From assembly GCA_022510465.1 (NCBI GenBank), contig JAFLTJ010000007.1, positions 1 to 49,077 on the forward strand: DNA of 49,077 bases. Direction: 5' to 3'. Position 1 is the stretch's first letter, and every line of letters starts with the position of its first letter. A program made the translations under genes and the position numbers. Origin of the DNA: Muribaculaceae bacterium (GTDB lineage: Bacteria > Bacteroidota > Bacteroidia > Bacteroidales > Muribaculaceae). Shown piece by piece: positions 44,980-49,077 of this stretch. The notes under the pieces are model-generated. The model was not told the origin of the DNA. It did no database searches and was given only the letters and a program-made list of their open reading frames with translations.

Positions 44980-47643
44980 ATGATTGACAGAAAGACTCGG
45001 ATTGTTGCATGCATTGCATCCCTTCTTTTGCAATTGCTCGGTGGTGCTTCGGTAATGAAAGCAACCACCGAGGTCGACTGCCGCATAGAGGTGATTGAAC
45101 GTATTGCCGACCGCTCTGTTAATGTTGTGTCAAAAGTTGTCAGCGGCAACGACGGTTACTTATGGTTGGCAACATGGAACGGACTCCACCGTTATGACGG
45201 GCTCAATCTTGTCAAAATTCCTCCTCGCGCCCGCCTGGGAGACAATGTGATTTCAGAGCGGTTCAACAATGTGTATGTTGCGCCGTCGGGCAATCTGTGG
45301 TGTCACATAGACAATCGCCTTATCATTTTTGACATAAAAACATTGACCTTTGACGATATCTCGGCCGACCTCGAGGCTTCTCTGAAACGACAGGCCAAGA
45401 TGGAGCGTCTGTACAAGCTTGACAATGGCACTTTCATGATGGAGCTTGCCGACAACAAAGGTTGGGTAATTCTGAACGAAAAAGATGGAGCATCCAAGGC
45501 TCAATATTATGCCGCCAAGCCCAAAGTTAAATTGGCATCACCCGGCAATCTTCCGAGCGAGGTCAGGACACTTGCAGGCGTTGACGACGTCGCGTTTTCG
45601 GGCAAAACAGATGCCGGCGAATGTATAATCTCGCGAAACGGCGACATTCACGTCAGAACTAATCCATTACAACCGTTTGAAAACGTGGGGCATATTCCCG
45701 ATATTGACGGGAAACGCCTGCAATTCAGCGAGCGAGACATCAACGGGAATCTGTGGTTTACCGTTGGGGGCACTCTCGTAAAGGTTACTTTATCGTCTCG
45801 ACCAACCGAACCTCAGGCAATAGATGGGCATGTGAGAGCAACCCTCGCCATGTCAAACGGTCAGTTTCTTATTGCAGACAGCAACGGAGACCGCCTTGTT
45901 GCGCTCAACCGCGACCTCACAGTAACCGGATACATAGCGTCGTCAGGCTCGTTGGCTTCTACACCGGTCGGCTTTGGCGCCCGCGCGTACTCTCTCGCTG
46001 AATATCCGGCGGGAACGCTTTGGATAGGCTCTAAGCCCGACGGTCTTTTCCGCATTTCCGATGCGGCGGGGCAACACCCTGCTGTGACGCGCCTGATTGA
46101 CAGTGCGGCCGTCTATGACATTGTGCCCGACAATCACGGCAACCTGTGGCTTGCCACTCTTGACCATGGAATTATCAAAATCGAAAATCCGCTCTCGACT
46201 GCTCCCTCCGTTAGAATATTACCGGATGTAGTGCCGTCATATCCCGCCAATGCCGTTCGTGCCAGGCATATTGCCATGAAAGGCGACACACTCTTTGCCG
46301 CGACAACCGGGGGGCTGCTCGTGATGTCGACAACAGCCCCCGAGAAGGTTACATTGTTAACGCCGACCTCGGCTGCCGGCTCTCTATCGGCAGTTGGAAT
46401 CAGCGACGTACTTGTTGCCGGGAAGAAGCTTTTTGTGGCCACCGAGACCGGTGGTGTCAATTATACCTGTGCGGATTCCCTTAATGCCTTTGCCCGACTG
46501 GATTCCACGATTGGGCGCGTTCCGGATGTAACGCGTTCCATTGGTGCCGACCCTATGTCAGGGCAGATTGTTGTGGTCAGCGAAAGTCTGATATATGCAT
46601 TCTCGCCTCAATCGCCAGCGACAACCCTCATCAAGCATCCCATACCTCACTATCAATATAATTTCACCGAAGCTCGGCCGCTGCGGGTTGACACAACTGG
46701 CTGGCTTGCAGGACATAGTCACGGCGCTGTCTTCGTAAATCTGAGCCCGGAGACAAAACACAACTCTCCTCCGTTGCACTTCACGTCTGTGACCGTTCAT
46801 CCGCGCCCCGACAGTCTTTTGACATCGACAACCGACACGCTGACTCTCGCTCCGACCGAACGCACTGTAACGCTTAGGTTTGCCGCAATCAGCTTCGACA
46901 ACCCATCTACTGTTACCTACCTGTTCAGATTTGACAACGGTCCATGGACCGATTTGGGCAATACCCCATCCATTACATTGCTTGACCTTGAGCCGGGCAC
47001 ACATTCGGTCGAGATAGAGTCCACATTACCCGACGGAACTCGTGCCGACAATCGCCGTAACATGACTCTTATCGTCACGCCTCGTTTCGTCGAAACTGCT
47101 ACTGCCAAGGCGCTCATGGCCATTTTCGTTACTGCGTTTGTTTCGGGAGTCATCGCTGTTATTATCTACATCCGTCGAATAAAAAAGCGCCAGCGCCAGA
47201 CACTCGAGGCCTATCTCGCTCTTGTCAATGCCGCTTCCACTCCGGCTCCCGAGCCGATACCGGCGGCAACGCCTCAACCGGCTCCGACCACATCACAACG
47301 AGACCGTCGGTTCATGGAAGAATTAGTCAAATGGATAGATGAAAACATGGCCGACAGCAGTATCGATGTCGATTGCATGGCCGCTGCTGTGGCCATGAGC
47401 CGCAGTGCTCTGACACGTCGAATGAAATCACTCATTAATGTAACGCCGGCCGAATTTCTCAAGCAGAGCCGACTGCGTCGCGCCGCGTCATTGCTGACCA
47501 CAACCGACCAGCCAATCAAAGTCATCGCCGACGACTGCGGCTTCAGCGACATCAACTATTTTGGCAAATGCTTTAAAGCCACCTACGGCACCACCCCCGC
47601 CGCCTACCGTTCCTCCGAGCTTTCCCAAATAAGCCATCCTTAG
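44980..47643 (+). CDS. Membrane-spanning one-component regulator: propeller/Y_Y_Y sensor plus AraC helix-turn-helix
   Basis: An 887-residue protein. A signal/anchor (MIDRKTRIVACIASLLLQLLGGASV) is followed by a long periplasmic beta-propeller-like region (about 35-590) with two-component-regulator-propeller hallmarks such as GNDGYLWLATWNGLHRYDGL, SGNLWCHIDNRLIIFD, INGNLWFTVGGTLVKV and HGNLWLATLDHGIIKI. A Y_Y_Y-type domain lies at about 597-702 (TYLFRFDNGPWTDLGN, LDLEPGTHSVEIEST), one helix at about 711-732, a Pro/Ala-rich linker (about 745-772) and an AraC HTH at about 775-882 (FSDINYFGKCFKATYGTTPAAYR). No histidine kinase, H-box, ATPase or receiver is present between helix and HTH. The gene is divergent from the pectin esterases, which it likely controls. 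Its stop overlaps the convergent next gene. Confidence 0.88.
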   Translation: MIDRKTRIVACIASLLLQLLGGASVMKATTEVDCRIEVIERIADRSVNVVSKVVSGNDGYLWLATWNGLHRYDGLNLVKIPPRARLGDNVISERFNNVYVAPSGNLWCHIDNRLIIFDIKTLTFDDISADLEASLKRQAKMERLYKLDNGTFMMELADNKGWVILNEKDGASKAQYYAAKPKVKLASPGNLPSEVRTLAGVDDVAFSGKTDAGECIISRNGDIHVRTNPLQPFENVGHIPDIDGKRLQFSERDINGNLWFTVGGTLVKVTLSSRPTEPQAIDGHVRATLAMSNGQFLIADSNGDRLVALNRDLTVTGYIASSGSLASTPVGFGARAYSLAEYPAGTLWIGSKPDGLFRISDAAGQHPAVTRLIDSAAVYDIVPDNHGNLWLATLDHGIIKIENPLSTAPSVRILPDVVPSYPANAVRARHIAMKGDTLFAATTGGLLVMSTTAPEKVTLLTPTSAAGSLSAVGISDVLVAGKKLFVATETGGVNYTCADSLNAFARLDSTIGRVPDVTRSIGADPMSGQIVVVSESLIYAFSPQSPATTLIKHPIPHYQYNFTEARPLRVDTTGWLAGHSHGAVFVNLSPETKHNSPPLHFTSVTVHPRPDSLLTSTTDTLTLAPTERTVTLRFAAISFDNPSTVTYLFRFDNGPWTDLGNTPSITLLDLEPGTHSVEIESTLPDGTRADNRRNMTLIVTPRFVETATAKALMAIFVTAFVSGVIAVIIYIRRIKKRQRQTLEAYLALVNAASTPAPEPIPAATPQPAPTTSQRDRRFMEELVKWIDENMADSSIDVDCMAAAVAMSRSALTRRMKSLINVTPAEFLKQSRLRRAASLLTTTDQPIKVIADDCGFSDINYFGKCFKATYGTTPAAYRSSELSQISHP

Positions 47644-49007
47644 CTTATCTCATTATGGTCCTTAATTTTAAGCAAGCTAAATAGTTTGACCGAGATTAAC
47701 AAGAAGATTGGCGCCACCGGCAATGTCAATCTCGAATAATCTGATTGTGCCCCGATAACAGCTGTTAGCACAAGTCCGAGAGACAGCAACAAGAACAACA
47801 ACGAATAAATCGGCACGTTTCGTGCTTTACACACATTTCTGACACATATCGCCAAATAGCTTAATACTACAATCCAATAAAAATAAAACCCCGGACATAC
47901 CGTTGTGAACAAGTCAAATGGATACATAACGGGATATGAATACTCATATACAACTGTAGGATTTACAAAAACATTATATTTTGGCACTTCATACAAGAAT
48001 CTATGATATATTTTTTTAGCGATAGTGAATGGAGATACCCAAATTAAATCATTTATATAAGCTTCAAATCTATTGGGATATTTATTTACATATTTGCCAA
48101 GGATTTCAAAATCTTTCCATTCATTCTCGGTTTTGGCCGTATCGACAACCTCAAGTAAATCGCGCAACTCTCTATCCTTTGCCAATTCAGGATGGATACC
48201 TACACTTTCGCGAGCCAGTGCATAATTGTTTACCGCCGTTATAATCGTTATCGATTTAATCCCATAAACAGAATTAACCATGCTTTTATACGCAAACAGA
48301 CCGGCTGAGACTGCTACTAAAACGGCCGTACATACAATCAAGTCTATTCTCTTACATCCGACCCTATTCTGCATGAAATAAATTGCGTAGTAAACGATAT
48401 AAACAAGTATGAGATACACAAAGATAGGCCGTAACAGAATTAAAGTTAACATCGACACTCCGGTACATATCATATCTCGGGGTTTCGGTTTATCGGGAAG
48501 ATTTCTTACCATAAACCATGTCAGAAATATCAGTCCGCTCACAGCCAGGCTATCCGTTGTTATAATGACGCAATACGTGGAAAAACTCGGAATTACCAGA
48601 TACAACCCCGTCACCCAGAAAGCGGCCCTCCTGCTTCCCAAGAATTTCAATGATATTAACCTTAAATACCTTGCTGAAAGGAGGAATAAACCAAATTGAA
48701 ACAGAGCTACAAGAGGAAACATATAAACCGGACCAGCAACAAGCCTCATAATTCCAAGTATCAATGGATACACGGGAGTTCGTGCTATATCTATATTACC
48801 TTCAAAAATGGAATATGACGCATCTATATATGAGTAACTATCCGGTTGTTTTAGCACGTATGGAATATCATACTTGCCATACAAGCCTGCTATTCCGGGC
48901 GCGTATATCATCGTATATATGAATACCATGACAGATATTCCTACAACAACCGGATAGGAAAGTAACCAACAGTCGTACCCCGACAGGCTCTGTCTATTTT
49001 GTTTCAT
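47640..49007 (-). CDS. Multi-spanning membrane protein, possible GT-C-fold glycosyltransferase
   Basis: A 455-residue protein with about 10-12 hydrophobic helices. The first helix (about 16-36) is followed by an extracytoplasmic loop with an acid residue (KQPDSYSYIDASYSIFEG) and then ARTPVYPLILGIMRLVAG, an arrangement reminiscent of GT-C lipid-linked sugar transferases such as the PMT/GT39 group. I do not recognise a specific family. Base composition is visibly more AT-rich than the rest of the window, and it overlaps an upstream frame on the same strand by 14 bases, so it may belong to a surface polysaccharide or lipid-modification locus. The GT-C idea is inference from topology only. Confidence 0.6.
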   Translation of the reverse strand: MKQNRQSLSGYDCWLLSYPVVVGISVMVFIYTMIYAPGIAGLYGKYDIPYVLKQPDSYSYIDASYSIFEGNIDIARTPVYPLILGIMRLVAGPVYMFPLVALFQFGLFLLSARYLRLISLKFLGSRRAAFWVTGLYLVIPSFSTYCVIITTDSLAVSGLIFLTWFMVRNLPDKPKPRDMICTGVSMLTLILLRPIFVYLILVYIVYYAIYFMQNRVGCKRIDLIVCTAVLVAVSAGLFAYKSMVNSVYGIKSITIITAVNNYALARESVGIHPELAKDRELRDLLEVVDTAKTENEWKDFEILGKYVNKYPNRFEAYINDLIWVSPFTIAKKIYHRFLYEVPKYNVFVNPTVVYEYSYPVMYPFDLFTTVCPGFYFYWIVVLSYLAICVRNVCKARNVPIYSLLFLLLSLGLVLTAVIGAQSDYSRLTLPVAPIFLLISVKLFSLLKIKDHNEIS

Positions 49008-49077
49008 GGTATTCTTTTTCTGCGTTTACGTTCCATATTGCCGACCTGTCATCATCTTTGCGTTCAATGGCACGAAC
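48994..49077 (-). CDS. C-terminal end of an upstream gene (partial)
   Basis: A frame open from the right edge gives 27 codons ending at a TAG at 48994-48996 and overlaps the start of the membrane protein gene by 14 bases. The residues (VRAIERKDDDRSAIWNVN, then AEKEYHETK) are polar and charged, consistent with a soluble C-terminus. The other two minus-strand frames have stops in this stretch. Too short to identify; the overlap suggests an operon with the membrane protein gene. Confidence 0.45.
   Translation of the reverse strand, partial: VRAIERKDDDRSAIWNVNAEKEYHETK

Noticed and set aside
44820..45149. Extension of the CE12-like esterase upstream by 110 codons
   Set aside because: The added residues have no signal character, bury the signal peptide inside the protein, and cover the divergent promoter and direct repeats and the first part of the regulator gene.
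1..49077. tRNA, rRNA, CRISPR arrays, insertion sequences and prophage genes
   Set aside because: I looked for cloverleaf-like segments, regularly spaced repeats and transposase or integrase signatures and saw none; genes are closely packed housekeeping and glycan genes.

Overview
This window looks like chromosome of a gut Bacteroidales bacterium, most likely a member of the Muribaculaceae or a close relative. Grounds: Bacteroidota promoter signatures (TAnnTTTG -7 boxes), TonB-dependent receptors with carboxypeptidase-regulatory domains, DUF4861, DUF4494 and DUF4249 proteins, a propeller/Y_Y_Y sensor regulator, WbqC beside signal peptidase I, and a dcw cluster with a Bacteroidota-type long MraY. 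The family-level placement is inference.

Layout. (1) 1-5.8 kb, + strand: sugar and acylated-glycan catabolism, with the xylA end, xylE, galM, a two-domain esterase (alpha/beta hydrolase plus SGNH) and a DUF4861 protein. (2) 5.9-8.1 kb: a SemiSWEET gene (-) divergent from kdgK-eda (+), the last two steps of uronate catabolism (KDG to pyruvate and glyceraldehyde 3-phosphate). (3) 8.2-13 kb, + strand: a unit with a clear promoter, DUF4494-yggS-FucP-like transporter-transketolase. (4) 13-17.6 kb, - strand: lepB-WbqC-secreted endonuclease I. (5) 17.8-20.6 kb: an outer-membrane beta-barrel protein. (6) 20.7-35.8 kb: a compact dcw operon rsmH-ftsL-ftsI-murE-mraY-murD-ftsW-murG-murC-ftsQ-ftsA-ftsZ, lacking mraZ, murB and ddl here. 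(7) 35.9-39.6 kb: an STN-containing TonB-dependent receptor overlapping a DUF4249 lipoprotein. (8) 39.6-47.6 kb: a pectin module with a CE12-like esterase and a CE8 pectinesterase (-), divergent from a membrane-spanning regulator (+). (9) 47.6 kb to the end: an AT-rich multi-spanning membrane protein and the tail of another gene (-), possibly the edge of a surface-polysaccharide locus.

Pectin and acylated-glycan genes lie on both sides of the cell-division cluster: esterases remove methyl and acetyl groups from pectin, and kdgK-eda finish uronate breakdown. The most interesting element is the regulator at 44980-47643. It has the periplasmic propeller/Y_Y_Y sensor of Bacteroides hybrid two-component systems, but a single membrane helix is followed directly by an AraC helix-turn-helix, with no kinase or receiver domain. 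In the divergent intergenic region there is a 16-bp imperfect direct repeat with 21-bp spacing, a strong candidate operator. Together these suggest a self-contained one-component, membrane-tethered switch for two pectin-modifying enzymes.
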